Notes: a model not told the origin generated them from the letters alone. A DNA stretch of 64,000 bases from CAVSJA01 sp963728145 (GCA_963728145.1 CAVSJA010000001.1:1-64000), one strand, 5' to 3'. Shown: positions 37,034-45,973, numbered from the stretch's first letter. Numbers and translations: made by a program.

Positions 37034-37834
37034 ATGAAGTCTATTAATTGGCTCCTTGGTTTCAGTATGTCCATGTTCGTTTTTTCGTGCGATAAAAAAT
37101 CAACGAATGATGACAATAACGTTGAGCAACAACTAAAGAAAGGTTTGCTTGCTCACTACCCATTTAATGGAAATGCCAATGATGAAACTGGCAACGGGTA
37201 TAATTTAGTGGTTAAGGGCCCTGTTAAAATTGATAATAGATTTGGCGATATAAATAAAGCGTACAAATTCAATGGTACATCTGACGTTATGATCATTCCT
37301 AAGATATCGCAGGCAGACAGTTTGAGAGAATTTACTATTTCGGTATGGGTATATGCGGAAGTCGTGACTCATAATTCAATTCTTTCTTTCGTATCAAAGG
37401 ATCCCCATTTATGTTCTGATTACCTGGGTTTTGATAATAACCTTACCAACTATTCAACATGGCATCAAATAATAACTAAAGTTGATCCTATGAACTGTAC
37501 CTCCTCGGTAGTAAAAGATACGATTGGAAATCCATTGAATAAATGGTGTCATATTGTTTTGGTACAACGGTATAATACTACAACGTCTATACCAAGATAT
37601 GAGTATAGTCAGTACCTTAACGATAAGAAATTAAAACCTGGAGGATCCGATTTTGGATCGGTTCCGGTTAAGACTTCTTTCAATGAGGGAGGACTCATTG
37701 GGGCAAATAACACAAGCAGAGACTTTGATCTTGGTAATTTCGGATTCTTCAAAGGAGGTATAGATGATATCAGAATTCATAACCGTGCATTGTCGGATGC
37801 TGAAGTATCGCAGTTGTATAATTTACATGAATAG
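37034..37834 (+). CDS. LamG-type (concanavalin-A-like) lipoprotein
   Basis: Protein of 266 residues with a lipoprotein signal ending in FVFSCDKKS. A short polar linker leads into a LamG/Con-A jelly roll: LLAHYPFNGNANDETGNGY, YKFNGTSDVMII, REFTISVWVYAE, then GGIDDIRIHNRALSDAEVSQ and LYN at the end. This ending is diagnostic for the bacterial LamGL domain. Probably outer-membrane anchored and carbohydrate- or protein-binding. Alone on its strand with gaps on both sides. Confidence 0.9.
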   Translation: MKSINWLLGFSMSMFVFSCDKKSTNDDNNVEQQLKKGLLAHYPFNGNANDETGNGYNLVVKGPVKIDNRFGDINKAYKFNGTSDVMIIPKISQADSLREFTISVWVYAEVVTHNSILSFVSKDPHLCSDYLGFDNNLTNYSTWHQIITKVDPMNCTSSVVKDTIGNPLNKWCHIVLVQRYNTTTSIPRYEYSQYLNDKKLKPGGSDFGSVPVKTSFNEGGLIGANNTSRDFDLGNFGFFKGGIDDIRIHNRALSDAEVSQLYNLHE

Positions 37835-37967
37835 GGTATAAGAGTCTTTCAGACATTGTAATTTCCATTTTTTTGGATAATTTCTTGTTCGTATCCCGTT
37901 AAACCTAAATCGCTTTTTCCGGATGATAAGCATCATCTATTTTTTAGGTTGCCGGCTTTCCCGATGC

Positions 37968-38022
37968 TCAAATGATTAAGATTTTTGAAGCTGCGTGTAA
38001 TAGCGTATATCTTAGTGTTGCC
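37968..38022. repeat. 55-base direct repeat, second copy (50 of 55 bases match)
   Basis: TCAAATGATTAAG..GTTGCC matches 29826-29880 without gaps except five substitutions. It ends 11 bases before the DUF433 gene start, as the first copy precedes the DUF1801 gene. It is not coding. Confidence 0.85.
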
Positions 38023-38033
38023 TGCTATTTTAA

Positions 38034-38639
38034 ATGACACTCTACTTTAAACGACATTGGAGCGAAACCACCGGCGATGAGCTAACTGACAAATGGGGAA
38101 CTTCGGATTACTATTTTGAAACGGATGAAGAAGGAAATGTGCTAAAGCAGATACAGGTTTTCTCTAATGGAAATTGTTTAAAATATGACTTAGCCTACCT
38201 TGACGACAAATACGGTGGTCTTTCTGAAGTACCTCTCGAGCTTTCCGAGTTTAAAGAATTTCAGACAACTCAATTAGAATTTAACAAAATTTGGCAAGCC
38301 TCTACCTACAAAAGATTTCCTGAGATTGTCTGCACACCCGATACACTTTGGGGACAACCAAGACTTGAAGGAACACGACTTGCGGTGGGCGACATTGTAA
38401 GTCTTGTTGACACTTATGATAATAATCTTAATTCTGCCCTTGCAGACTTTGACTTATCACTTCAGCAAATTCGACAAGCGCTTCATTATTGTAAAATACT
38501 TCAATGCAAAAGCGACAACCCTGTAAAATTCTGTCACAATTGTACTCTTAGAGTTACTGAAAACGATGAAAGCGAGGGCGACGAGCAAGACAATTGGAAA
38601 AGAGCCGACATACTAATTCAAAAGTATTTTAATAATTAA
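38034..38639 (+). CDS. DUF433-containing protein
   Basis: Protein of 201 residues. The N-terminal half (DYYFETDEEGNVLKQIQVFS, LDDKYGGLSEVPLEL) resembles small Bacteroidota DUF6881-type sequences. The middle has the DUF433 signature CTPDTLWGQPRLEGTRLAVG followed by the helix DIVSLVDTYDN and LQQIRQALHYCK. DUF433 is an antitoxin-like winged-helix-type domain often found with VapC-like toxins, but no toxin is visible here. A Cys-rich end (KFCHNCTLRV) follows. Its start lies directly at the end of the repeat, like a cassette gene. Confidence 0.85.
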   Translation: MTLYFKRHWSETTGDELTDKWGTSDYYFETDEEGNVLKQIQVFSNGNCLKYDLAYLDDKYGGLSEVPLELSEFKEFQTTQLEFNKIWQASTYKRFPEIVCTPDTLWGQPRLEGTRLAVGDIVSLVDTYDNNLNSALADFDLSLQQIRQALHYCKILQCKSDNPVKFCHNCTLRVTENDESEGDEQDNWKRADILIQKYFNN

Positions 38640-38670
38640 ACAACGTGATATTCGAACCGATGAAAAACAG

Positions 38671-38869
38671 CAGGCAACAAGGGGTTTTCTGCTATGCAGA
38701 CTACAGAACATGTCCTCATCGATATACCGCTAATGAGCTGCAGTCCCATCTGTGCGAACATAACCGAGCTTTGGAATATACCATCAGCTTTCTATCTTTA
38801 CTCAGCGACAGTACCTAGCTAAAGTAACACAGAATATCAGCACAGCAGAAAGCTCTGTCCGTTGCGCGC
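38671..38869. repeat. attC-like imperfect palindrome after the DUF433 gene
   Basis: The left arm CAGGCAACAAGGGGTTTTCTGCTATGC (split at 38671-38697) pairs with the right arm ending CCGTTGCGCGC (38839-38869), keeping GGCAAC/GTTGC at the tips and TTTCTGCT/AGCAGAAA inside. About 140 bases lie between the arms. The left arm repeats the block at 31860. Confidence 0.65.
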
Positions 38870-38899
38870 AATACTAAAGCGACCTTACTACTTTGGCAA

Positions 38900-39140
38900 A
38901 TGTTAAGAAAATAATTTGTTTCATACTCGTTTTAGTTAGGCTTTTAATCGCTTCGTATTTTTTACAACCAATTAAAGAGGCAAGGATTTGACACAACAAA
39001 ATATGAACTCGTAAAGAATTGATTGGACTTGCCAAAAGATTTGATATTGGGAAACTCAACAGTCATTGGAATTGACACAAACCAAAACATTGTAGTTTTT
39101 CATAGGGCCGATAGGGACAATTATTCGCGTTTGCACTGCA
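38900..39140 (+). pseudogene. Relic of an NHL-propeller peptidyl-amidating-lyase-like gene
   Basis: Around 39030-39120 one frame reads LPKDLILGNST then VIGIDTNQNIVVFHRADRD, the conserved start of the bacterial NHL-repeat proteins related to peptidyl-alpha-hydroxyglycine amidating lyase. An in-frame stop and a hydrophobic segment precede it (38900-38975), and no further blades follow. Only a fragment of the 330-360 residues remains. Confidence 0.55.
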
Positions 39141-39255
39141 TAAAAAGATTGTATTTTTGCTGAAGTTACCTCATGTGCGTTTAACTGATCCGGACTGAAA
39201 AAGTTGGTGCCGATTGCCCACAACGAATTATTGATACTTAAAAAAAATATTAATT

Positions 39256-39690
39256 ATGCGACGCAAATCAATATTAGCTTTGGCGTTATTGTCGCTCACC
39301 GCCATCATCTTGTTTACAACCGGTTGTGGCGAAACTGATAAACGTAAAATAGCGAATTTAGCTATAACAAAAATTGAGATAAATCCCCGACAGCCCCAAG
39401 AATATCAAAAGTTCACCTTATACCTGGACGTCTCAAACACGGGCAATGCCAAATCGGATAGTATTGATGTGACGTTTTATGTCAGGAAGCTTAATCAGGA
39501 CTTTAAAGTGGAAGAAGTCATTTCTAATGAAGGCGTCGATCTGGGTGAAACTACGCATGTACGTTCTAAATACGACGGGAAATGGGAGCTGCCCTTTGCA
39601 GGCGATTATGAGTTGAAAGTGGAGGTCAGGGAGAGAGGCCATTCAGAATTGATAACAAAGATTTTAGCATTTAAAATCTTACCTAAATAA
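39256..39690 (+). CDS. CARDB-like lipoprotein
   Basis: Protein of 144 residues with a lipoprotein signal (LSLTAIILFTTGCGET). The mature part is a single immunoglobulin-like CARDB domain: ANLAITKIEINPRQPQEYQK, LYLDVSNTGNAKSD, DVTFYVRK and FAGDYELKVEVRE. Such domains mediate binding in surface proteins. Function unknown; no operon partner. Confidence 0.85.
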   Translation: MRRKSILALALLSLTAIILFTTGCGETDKRKIANLAITKIEINPRQPQEYQKFTLYLDVSNTGNAKSDSIDVTFYVRKLNQDFKVEEVISNEGVDLGETTHVRSKYDGKWELPFAGDYELKVEVRERGHSELITKILAFKILPK

Positions 39691-39936
39691 ATGATTTATA
39701 ATTTTGGCGGCCAAGCCTATACTGGCATGGTTTAATAATAGTGTAGTTGCAACTATAAAGGCTTTGCCTGATTTTTTCATAACTTAACACGGCGATGTCC
39801 TACATAGCCCTTTTTTATGTACGCAATATTTATTACTGATCCGCCAAAATAACTACATTGTATAAAGAGGTTAAGTATTAGTTGTTTCTTTACATTTTTT
39901 ATGATCGTTTTCCACTTTTGCAGCCCCCGTGGCTAA

Positions 39937-40237
39937 ATGGCAAAACTCAAAAACATTCATCCAGGTGAGATCCTCCTAGAAGAGTTTCTCATCCCTTTTA
40001 ACATATCGGCTTATAAATTGGCCAAAAACGTCGCCATTCCTCAAACAAGACTTTCACAGATTCTCAAAGGGAAGCGAAAAATTACTGCTGATACCGCTCT
40101 CAGACTGAGCAAGTATTTCGGTAATTCTCCAAAATTCTGGTTGGGCTTACAGGACGACTTTGACCTTGAAGAAGAAAGATCTGCTAAGAAATCGAATCTT
40201 AAATTCGATAAAGGCTTTTCCATCGAACGCCGCATAA
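39937..40237 (+). CDS. HigA-type antitoxin (XRE family), frameshifted C-terminus, no toxin
   Basis: About 100 residues with the HigA/VapI opening HPGEILLEEFLIPFNISAYK and an XRE helix-turn-helix (AKNVAIPQTRLSQILKGKRK, ADTALRLSKYFGNSPKFWL). The sequence reads cleanly to LEEERSAK; then the annotated frame runs on into repeat DNA to 40329. The other frame ends as NSIKAFPSNAA with a stop at 40235-40237, which matches normal HigA endings, so a one-base shift near 40175-40190 is likely. No HigB toxin lies upstream or downstream. An orphan antitoxin carried as a single-gene unit. Confidence 0.85.
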
Positions 40238-40325
40238 CATTGGCTTGCCGCCTGCCTTGTTGTATCAATTTAGAAAGATCATTAAATTCGACGGCCGAGC
40301 GGCAAGCCCTGGACATTGGTGGCAA
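40234..40325. repeat. Compact attC-like hairpin directly at the HigA stop
   Basis: ATAACATTGGCTTGCCGCC begins at the repaired HigA stop. GGCTTGCCGC (40242-40251) pairs perfectly with GCGGCAAGCC (40299-40308) around 47 bases, and ACATTGGTGGCAAT follows. The size (about 90 bases) and the position between two genes fit an integron attC site, though the core words are not canonical. Confidence 0.6.
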
Positions 40326-40345
40326 TTAAAAATAGAATCATAAAA

Positions 40346-41176
40346 ATGAAAAGACTAATCTTTAATTCAATTTTTGCTTTATTGGCATTATGTACAAATG
40401 CACAGCAGCAATCAACCATAAAATATGGAGATAATAAAGAAGCGGGAGGCTATAAAGAAATCAATGGTATTAAGATGTACTATGAAATATATGGTGACGG
40501 GAAGCCATTTGTTTTATTACACGGAAGTGGAGGTTCTATCAGAAATGCAAGGCCAAAGATTGATTACTTTAAACAATACTTTAAAGTAATCGCCATTGAC
40601 AGCAGGGCACATGGAAAATCTATTGACTCAACCACAAAAAACCTGACTTATGAACAAATGGCATACGACATAAAACTGCTACTTGACTCGCTCAACATCG
40701 ATAGTGCTTATGTATCAGGACAAAGTGATGGTGGCATTCTAGGGTTGTTATTAGCAATAAATTATCCAAAAAAAATTTCAAAACTTGCGACATATGGAGC
40801 TAATCTATTTCCTGGGAAAAAAGCAGTATTTGATGAAATTGATAATTTGGTACTAGACTCATTAAAAGCCACGAAGAACTTTAATGCAAGAAGACTTTAT
40901 TCATTATTAGCTTATCAACCTAATATTACTGAGAAGGACTTGAAGAAAATCAAATGTCCCGTATTAATTATGTCGGGCGACAGGGATGCTATAAGGCTTG
41001 AACATTCAATTAAAATATTTGACAATATAGCAAACTCTAATCTCTTTGTCATGCCCGGAGCTACTCATTCCGGGTCCGTTGAAAAACCCGAATTGTTTAA
41101 TTTGGTACTATTAGATTTTTTAAATCGTCCTTTTTCAAAAGTATCCACAGTTGATATGTTTACCCGCAAGCATTAA
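40346..41176 (+). CDS. Secreted alpha/beta hydrolase
   Basis: Protein of 276 residues from the ATG at 40346, which gives the signal peptide LIFNSIFALLALCTNAQ; an upstream TTG would start inside the hairpin. Catalytic elements are the oxyanion loop LLHGSGGS, the nucleophile elbow SGQSDGGILG, the acid in IMSGDRDAI and the histidine in PGATHSGSVEK. It is close to the periplasmic haloalkane-dehalogenase/esterase-like group of Bacteroidota. Substrate unknown. It stands alone between two repeat blocks. Confidence 0.9.
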   Translation: MKRLIFNSIFALLALCTNAQQQSTIKYGDNKEAGGYKEINGIKMYYEIYGDGKPFVLLHGSGGSIRNARPKIDYFKQYFKVIAIDSRAHGKSIDSTTKNLTYEQMAYDIKLLLDSLNIDSAYVSGQSDGGILGLLLAINYPKKISKLATYGANLFPGKKAVFDEIDNLVLDSLKATKNFNARRLYSLLAYQPNITEKDLKKIKCPVLIMSGDRDAIRLEHSIKIFDNIANSNLFVMPGATHSGSVEKPELFNLVLLDFLNRPFSKVSTVDMFTRKH

Positions 41177-41185
41177 CTGCCACCA

Positions 41186-41228
41186 ACATTGCATTGGCAA
41201 AATGGCGGAGCGACGATTATATTTTCAG
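41186..41228. repeat. Cassette-type repeat, second copy of the 30,452 block
   Basis: AACATTGCATTGGCAAAATGGC.. shares GGCGG-GCGACGA-TATATT-TCA with 30452-30495 and starts 10 bases after the alpha/beta hydrolase stop, the same place relative to the gene as the first copy. No clear right arm was found. Confidence 0.6.
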
Positions 41229-41439
41229 CTATACAAGTCTATTGGAGGCAGCTATCATCTCCGAGCGTGACTGAACTTTGAACATCATTCGGCTTTTTGT
41301 TTAACTTAGGCGTCAATCAAATCACAGGCTTCGGGAGCCGGGCGGTACAGGTAGACTCAATGAATATGCGCGCAACCGGTGGTCAGCACAACTTATGGAG
41401 AAAGCCCCGATTACAAAGCCCTTAGCGACGGGTAAATCT

Positions 41440-41840
41440 CAAAGACCCTCAACATTATGAAAATACATTTTACTTGCAACCCGTTATTCCAGACACGAAA
41501 TATTTTATGCCTATGACTTCAGTTGACACACGAAATGTAGGCGTACCCTCACAAGTTGGACTAATTTGCAAAAACTCGAAATCAGGAAATAAGTATCGAG
41601 AGCCAAATGTATCACCAGACAAAGTTTAGAACTTTATGGTGACACATTCAATGATTGCCAAGTCCTTTATTATTCAGAAGGCCAATTCAACAATTATACT
41701 TTCAACCTTTGGCATGACAAAAAATCAATTGCGGTGGTCACAACGAAGGTTTTATCGGACTATTAGTAACTTCCTATTGAAAATCTCGTTTTCCGGAACT
41801 TCATTTTCGAAAAGACCTATTACTAAAAAAAGAAAGTGAG
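41440..41840 (+). pseudogene. Decayed gene of unknown function
   Basis: Protein-like segments appear in shifting frames: FYLQPVIPDTKYFMPMTSVD near 41470, then ELYGDTFNDCQVLYYSEGQF and NNYTFNLWHDKK near 41630-41730. The natural look of these pieces and the stops between them suggest the remains of one gene of about 150 residues. I do not recognise the family. The rest of 41229-42031 holds no gene I can support. Confidence 0.45.
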
Positions 41841-42031
41841 CGAAAGACAAATTTTTCCGTGGGGCTGCTCTGTTATGTGAACTACATTTCTTTTACTTTT
41901 ATTAATAATGTTACGTAATGCAGGGTTTTGCGTTAGCGGAAGACAGACGAGGAAGTAGATCGCAAGCTTATAAACCAGCGCTGGCGGCAGCCAGTTAACT
42001 ATTCAGCTCTAGATCTTGACGACACTTACTA

Positions 42032-44080
42032 TCAAATCACCCGTTCATTTCCCCCATCAATAGGAATTTGTGCGCCCGTTGTTTTGGAAAATAAAGGACC
42101 ACACAATTCAGCGACCAATTCGCTGACATCTTTACTTTCTATTTCGGTGCCTAAAATATTATTTTTCTTATATTCCTCAACGGTAAGTCCATAATTTTTG
42201 GCACGGGCTGCAAGCACTTCATCTGTCCAAATTCCGGTATCGAAAACAGCATTGGGATGAACCGTGTTTATCCGAATTCCATCTTTCCCCCATTCTAAGG
42301 CGGCTACTCTTGCCAGTTGGTTGAGTGCAGCTTTTGACACCGAATACGCTGCCGCACCAGGACCAGGTGCCGGAACATTTTTGGAGCCAATAACTACAAC
42401 TCTGCCCCCTTTCGGAGCCAACTTCAAAAACGGATATGATTTCTTCAATAAAAAGAAATTTGCATCCAGGTTAACCTTTAATACGCTTTCCCACAGTTCT
42501 TGTTTCAAATCCGCTATCGGTGCGCCTGGCGGGAAAATGCCCGCATTCAGTATTAGTATATCCAATCCTCCAAACGAGTTAATAGTCTCGTCCAACGCAG
42601 CAATAATTTGCGATTCATCGGTAATATCACATTCAATCCCTTTGTACGCATCAGCTTTGGAAAGACTGGTAACGGATGAATTCAGATCCAAACCAACCAC
42701 CGCTGCACCTCTTTTCAGCAGCGATTCAACAGATGCTTTACCGATACCGGAAGCTGCTCCCGTTACCAACGCGATCTCGCCAGAGAATACGGGGGCGTTT
42801 CCTGACTTGGACATTTTTGCCTGTTCTAACTCCCAGTATTCAACATCGAAAATATCCCTTGCAGATAATGCTTTATATCCTCCGAGCTGGCTTGCCCACT
42901 GGATAATATCAATCGTATGATCATAAATATCCGCGACAATTTGCGCGTCTTTTGCAGTCTTGCCAACCACGCATAAACCAAGCTGGGGATCTAAAATTAT
43001 CCGCGGGGCGGGATCCAGCATTTTCTTTCTTTCTTTTGCTAATGGTTCATTGTCCAGAAAATATTTTTTATAGGCCGCGGCATAACCCTTGACATTTCTC
43101 CCTACAAGAGGCAATCTTTTCGTTCGAATTACGTGATCCGGAGTTGCCGGGCCTTGCTGCGAAACAATGTCCAGGTCCGGTCGGTTTGCAAACGATAAGC
43201 TCTTACTATTCCTGATACATTTCATGATCACCGGGAAGCCGGCAATATCTGCCACTTCCTTTCTTAAGCTGGCAATCTCTTCAGCCGGAACTATTTTTTT
43301 TTCAGGGTTAGGTAATCCAGACGAAACTGAATTTTCTTTCAAATACTTTTCCGCTAATCCTACAATTTCAAGCATACGGTTATAAGACTCATCCGCTGTT
43401 TCCCCAAAAGAAAAAACACCATGATTAAATAAAATCATTCCCACCATACCTTTTGTAAGGTTTTCTTTAAGGATGCCGGCGGCTAACCTGGACAAATCAA
43501 AACCGGGCATGATATACGGAATATAGACGACGGTTTCTTTATATATTTCTCTTAATATTTTTTCTCCGTTCACGGAATTCGAAATCGCCACAATTGCGTC
43601 CGCATGCGTATGATCCACATACTTGTAAGGAATGACCGCATGCAAAATCGCCTCGACAGACGGTACAGGGGCCGATGATTTTGTCAGGTGAGTAACCATC
43701 TCATTCACCATTTCGGAGTCCGACAAAACAGTCAGCTCTGCTAACTTCTTCAGATGATTCAGACGGACAGGTGAAAACCCCGCGGCGGTAATCGTTTCAA
43801 GATCCCATCCGCTGCCTTTAACATAAAGAATCTCCCCTTCCTCACCTAAGATATTTTTCTCTGTAATTTTTACGGATGTATTACCCCCTCCGTGTAAAAC
43901 CAGTGATTTGTTTTGGCCAAGTAAACGCGACGTTCTTACTCTCGCTTCTAAGAGCGATTCGCTGTTCTTATTCAAGATTTGTTTTTTTATACCGATGAAT
44001 GTTTTCCCAAACAAGATAGGAACATTACAGAAATAATGTCTCGTATGATTACAATGGGTGGCATGGTTCACTTTTAACAA
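42032..44080 (-). CDS. Bifunctional class II aldolase / short-chain dehydrogenase
   Basis: A fusion of about 650-682 residues. The N-terminal class II aldolase domain (about 45-270) shows the phosphate-binding GGGNTSVK, the zinc ligands in DHTHADAIVAI and the later NHGVFSFGE histidine. The C-terminal Rossmann dehydrogenase (about 430-682) shows GAASGIGKAS and the YSVSKAAL active site. Such fusions act on deoxy-sugar acids or phosphates, cleaving them to a lactaldehyde-type product that the SDR part can oxidise; rhamnose catabolism is the best-known case. No other sugar-catabolism gene is adjacent. The first 25 residues look unlike the family, so the true start may be an alternative codon near the QILNKNSESLLEARV segment. 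Confidence 0.9.
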   Translation of the reverse strand: MLKVNHATHCNHTRHYFCNVPILFGKTFIGIKKQILNKNSESLLEARVRTSRLLGQNKSLVLHGGGNTSVKITEKNILGEEGEILYVKGSGWDLETITAAGFSPVRLNHLKKLAELTVLSDSEMVNEMVTHLTKSSAPVPSVEAILHAVIPYKYVDHTHADAIVAISNSVNGEKILREIYKETVVYIPYIMPGFDLSRLAAGILKENLTKGMVGMILFNHGVFSFGETADESYNRMLEIVGLAEKYLKENSVSSGLPNPEKKIVPAEEIASLRKEVADIAGFPVIMKCIRNSKSLSFANRPDLDIVSQQGPATPDHVIRTKRLPLVGRNVKGYAAAYKKYFLDNEPLAKERKKMLDPAPRIILDPQLGLCVVGKTAKDAQIVADIYDHTIDIIQWASQLGGYKALSARDIFDVEYWELEQAKMSKSGNAPVFSGEIALVTGAASGIGKASVESLLKRGAAVVGLDLNSSVTSLSKADAYKGIECDITDESQIIAALDETINSFGGLDILILNAGIFPPGAPIADLKQELWESVLKVNLDANFFLLKKSYPFLKLAPKGGRVVVIGSKNVPAPGPGAAAYSVSKAALNQLARVAALEWGKDGIRINTVHPNAVFDTGIWTDEVLAARAKNYGLTVEEYKKNNILGTEIESKDVSELVAELCGPLFSKTTGAQIPIDGGNERVI

Positions 44081-44106
44081 TCGACACTTTAACCATATAG
44101 GAGAGA

Positions 44107-44241
44107 TTGTTCAAGGCGGACAGTTCTAATAAACAAACCGCGCCAAATACTAAAGAATACTACCAATTGCTAGTTCCCGGCTTCATTGGTTTGCTTCTGG
44201 TCGTAGTTTTAATCATTGCAAGTCCAAAACACAGCCGCTGA
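44107..44241 (+). CDS. Possible small membrane protein
   Basis: A TTG 6 bases after AGGAGA opens 44 codons with a charged start and one hydrophobic helix (LLVPGFIGLLLVVVLIIA) before SPKHSR. It is too short to identify. It could be a genuine small protein or the tail of a lost gene. Confidence 0.3.
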   Translation: MFKADSSNKQTAPNTKEYYQLLVPGFIGLLLVVVLIIASPKHSR

Positions 44242-44327
44242 ATACTTAAACTCGTAGCATAGACAAAAGGATATTATTTTCTTACACAGTATTGTATTTT
44301 ATCATTGTTTTTTTTAAAACTTCAGTT

Positions 44328-45179
44328 ATGAAAACTTTTAAAAAACTTAGTCTGGTATCAATACTTCTTATTCCACTTTTCGGCCTTTCGCAGAATGTAG
44401 GCATAGGTGTTGTATCGCCTACCGAGAACCTTTCTGTTGCAAGAGGACTCAATATTGATGACAGCAATCAGAACCCTGGCTCAAGCCTGTTGAACGGTTT
44501 AAGGTTTGGAAATACAGCAACTCCTCTTCAAATAGTGGGTATTAGCAGTAATCGTGCGGGTGCAACCTCGCCATTCAGCCTTGATTTTTATACGGCAAAT
44601 CAAAGGCGGATGATTATTTTACAAAATGGTCTTGTAGGAATTAACACTGTGCCAACGAGTTATTTTTTAGAAGTAGGAGGTACTATAAAAGGTCTGACTT
44701 TGCGCGCAGAAGGTAGCATACATGCGGATGGTGGAAGTGTTAATGCCAACACTTCGGTGAATGCCGGAACCAATATTACGGCAGACGGCAGCATCACCGC
44801 TGCCAACAACATTACAGCAACTGCGGGCGATGTTGTGGCAACCAGCGGCGAATTAAGAGCAGACGGCAGAGGAGTATTAATGAGCAATAGCTCAAGTCGG
44901 CAAAAGGTTGTAGCTTTTACTGCCACATTGAGTGTAACCAATTTGGGTGCAGGCAGCAGTGTAACAGGTAGCATAGCAATAGGTGCAGGCACGTTTACAG
45001 CAACCCCAACAGCTTATGTAGGCAATGTTATTACAGAAAATGGGGAGTATTTTAAGGCGATGCTTGTTCTTGAAAATGTAAGCACCTCAAATATCACCAT
45101 CCGAGTAGTTAATGTAACCTCAGCTGCCATTACATTTTCTAATGCTCAATGGAGGATATTGGCAATAGGGTCATTTTGA
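44328..45179 (+). CDS. Secreted repetitive surface protein
   Basis: Protein of 283 residues from the ATG at 44328, which yields the signal peptide FKKLSLVSILLIPLFGLSQ. The mature start NVGIGVVSPTENLSVA is the common head of Chitinophagaceae tail-fibre-like surface proteins. A middle block (residues about 145-195) is degenerate repeats rich in Ala, Gly, Asn and Thr (SVNAGTNITADGSITAANNI), which predicts a beta-helix. The last third (about 210-283) is a beta-rich domain. No chaperone-peptidase S74 motif is visible. Probably a secreted or cell-surface adhesin-like protein. Confidence 0.78.
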   Translation: MKTFKKLSLVSILLIPLFGLSQNVGIGVVSPTENLSVARGLNIDDSNQNPGSSLLNGLRFGNTATPLQIVGISSNRAGATSPFSLDFYTANQRRMIILQNGLVGINTVPTSYFLEVGGTIKGLTLRAEGSIHADGGSVNANTSVNAGTNITADGSITAANNITATAGDVVATSGELRADGRGVLMSNSSSRQKVVAFTATLSVTNLGAGSSVTGSIAIGAGTFTATPTAYVGNVITENGEYFKAMLVLENVSTSNITIRVVNVTSAAITFSNAQWRILAIGSF

Positions 45180-45451
45180 TTCCACGCTTGGGTTTTTTCT
45201 TAACGTTGCGCCTCATTTTGTAGCGACATCCAATAATTAGCATAACGCTGTAGCAAGACCTTTGTAATGATAGAAATTCCAAATTATTGAAGCCTTCACT
45301 TAATTCTGAACTTGCAAGCCTAAACAATTTGACTACGACACAGGGGAAAATGGATTTAACGGTAAAGGGATTCTAAAACATCCTGTTATTCTACCTTTTT
45401 GTTACATTTAAGTAATGCTTTTAAATCCTTAATTTTTAAGAAATCTTATTT

Positions 45452-45964
45452 ATGAAAAGCAAGATCCAAAAAGGAGTATTACTTGGATGTATAATAATTT
45501 TAATGTTCGCCTGTAATACTAAGAAAGAAGAACCTGCAACAGTAGTGGTTGACAAAGAACAAATAAAAAAAGAAATTCAGGCCAAGGAAGATGAATTTGC
45601 TGCAATTTATAATTCCGGAGAACTTAAAAATATAGGCTATTATGCAGATGATGCGATAACCTTTTTTCAAAACAGGCCACCATTAGTAGGTAAAGAAGCA
45701 ATTGTAGAATTTTTAAAATCCGATTTATCTTCAAATTCCAATAAAATTTCATTTAAAACTAATGAAGTTTTTGTATCAAATGATGGGAACCAGGTTGTAG
45801 AAATTGGCTATTTTAAAGTTGTTGACTCTACAAATACAGGCATTAATACAGGAAATTATATGAGCCTGTTTGAAAAAAGAAATGGCAAATATGTTTGCGT
45901 AAGAGATATGAGTGCTTCTGATGTTATCTCTCTGATCAATAAAAGATATAGCATATATTCTTAG
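45452..45964 (+). CDS. NTF2-like (DUF4440-type) lipoprotein
   Basis: Protein of 170 residues with a lipoprotein signal (GCIIILMFACNTKKEE). A 35-residue charged linker precedes an NTF2-like cone domain: EDEFAAIYNSGELKNIGYYA, ADDAITFFQNRPPLVGKEAI, VEIGYFKVVDSTN and NGKYVCVRDM. This group includes ketosteroid-isomerase-like and calmodulin-kinase-association-like binding proteins. No catalytic residues can be assigned. A strong terminator follows 10 bases after the stop. Confidence 0.87.
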   Translation: MKSKIQKGVLLGCIIILMFACNTKKEEPATVVVDKEQIKKEIQAKEDEFAAIYNSGELKNIGYYADDAITFFQNRPPLVGKEAIVEFLKSDLSSNSNKISFKTNEVFVSNDGNQVVEIGYFKVVDSTNTGINTGNYMSLFEKRNGKYVCVRDMSASDVISLINKRYSIYS

Positions 45965-45973
45965 CAGCGGTTG

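Noticed and set aside
39690..40330. A complete HigBA toxin-antitoxin pair
   Set aside because: No HigB-like frame exists in any direction beside the antitoxin.
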